DNA of 64,000 nt from Aeoliella mucimassa (GTDB lineage Bacteria; Planctomycetota; Planctomycetia; Pirellulales; Lacipirellulaceae). The stretch is taken from positions 2,790,001-2,854,000 of the forward strand of contig NZ_CP036278.1 in assembly GCF_007748035.1 (NCBI RefSeq), read 5' to 3'. The notes under the pieces were generated by a model. The model searched no databases. It saw nothing but the letters and a program-made list of their open reading frames with translations, and was not told where the DNA came from. Within the stretch, counting starts at the first letter, position 1, and the number at the start of each line of letters is the position of its first letter. Made by a program: the position numbers and the translations under genes. Positions 63,423 to 64,000 of this stretch are shown here, piece by piece.

Positions 63423-63503
63423 CGCCACTCGCTGGTAACTCAGCGAGGTATTGCAGCCAGCGCACTGCGCGGGAGTGTGACTCGCGGCGCTAAGTAGGGA
63501 GCG

Positions 63504-63776
63504 TCAAGCGCGGCTAGGGGGTAGGTCTTTGCCGTCGTCGTATTCAACGCGGTCTTCATCATGCCATAGCGGCAAACCACGCTGGGCGCGCTCGGCCAGC
63601 ACATCTAGCTTGGCTTTGGTGCCAGGCATGGCTTTCGTGGCCGAGTATTCGTCGGCATTTAACGGCTGGGGCTCGAAGTCCCACATTCCCTCGCGTATTG
63701 CATCAAGCACTGAAACTTGTGACACGACCACATTCCTCCCATGGTAAGAGCCGGATACGTGGTGGCGGATCTCCAT
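63504..63776 (-). CDS. Small hypothetical protein, planctomycete type
   Basis: The 90-residue protein contains AIREGMWDFEPQPLNADEYS, then TKAMPGTKAKLDVLAERAQRG and GLPLWHDEDRVEYDD. This pattern (W-x-EP..., AMPGT..KLDVLA, GLPLWH) recurs in small planctomycete proteins, as far as I recall, but has no known role. I chose the ATG at 63776, with AGGAG ten bases upstream. In-frame codons to 63872 lack a ribosome site. Confidence 0.72.
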   Translation of the reverse strand: MEIRHHVSGSYHGRNVVVSQVSVLDAIREGMWDFEPQPLNADEYSATKAMPGTKAKLDVLAERAQRGLPLWHDEDRVEYDDGKDLPPSRA

Positions 63777-64000
63777 CGAATCAACACTCCTGAGCCACGC
63801 CCGCCAAACATGTGCTCGTGGAACTTCACCGTGAAAAAGTCGTCGGTGTTCAGCTACTGCGCGAAGTACCACACAAGTCGATTAGATAACGGATGGAAGC
63901 ACTTGTGTCACCGATTTCCATCCAATGATTAGCCACCGCATGCTACGGATTATCCGAATCGCACTGCCAATGTCAAGAAAATTCGGCGAAATGAGCCTGC

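Overview
The window looks like a chromosomal segment of a planctomycete, most likely of the order Pirellulales. I infer this from the mix of families: a PEP-CTERM protein with HAF-type repeats, an alginate-export-type porin, an Lpg1974-type outer-membrane protein, an HTTM-domain protein, a formylglycine sulfatase, the archaeal-type C1 enzyme MfnB, an Nrf nitrite reductase and DUF1580-like small proteins. No ribosomal marker is present, so the placement rests on family content only.

Left backbone (1-14.0 kb): the start of a secreted sulfatase, a PEP-CTERM protein, copy A of a dispersed repeat that abuts an N-terminally truncated histidine kinase, a globin, a porin, a cupin, the nrfHA ammonifying nitrite reductase pair with a readable promoter, a Ser/Thr-type phosphatase, an HTTM membrane protein and an outer-membrane protein with a clear terminator.

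Island (about 14.6-45.6 kb): two integrative elements appear to lie in tandem at the 3' end of tRNA-Val(TAC). A perfect 44-bp direct repeat (34467-34510 and 45506-45549) covers the 3' half of the tRNA. A third, decayed copy lies at 14634-14680 behind the remnant of an integrase gene. Element 1 (about 14.65-34.5 kb) carries a helix-turn-helix and replication module, a metal-type RND efflux operon, a BlaI-type repressor with an M56 protease fused to PepSY-like domains, an IS481-family element, an IS110-family element split by an IS4-family element, an HNH protein and its own integrase. Element 2 (34467-45549, 11 kb) carries a second integrase, a DUF1580-like protein, a primase-helicase, a set of tiny DNA-binding-type genes, a coiled-coil protein, an S49 (prohead-protease-like) peptidase and an AT-rich three-gene cassette of unknown function. 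The same 22-bp palindrome lies just inside both of its ends. Element 2 has replication and integration genes but no recognisable capsid, portal or terminase, which is what a phage satellite or plasmid-like integrative element would look like.

Right backbone (45.6-64 kb): tRNA-Val, dihydropyrimidinase, aldose epimerase, a MazG-like protein, a lipoprotein, RNase D, a CitMHS/NhaD-type antiporter, MfnB, a beta-helix protein, copy B of the dispersed repeat in inverted orientation, a small lipoprotein, a DUF11-type surface protein, and a membrane protein paired with an ABC ATPase.

The most promising material for new biology is the compact element 2 with its paired palindromes, putative origin and unknown cassette, and the metal-efflux cluster governed by an M56-PepSY/BlaI proteolytic switch.
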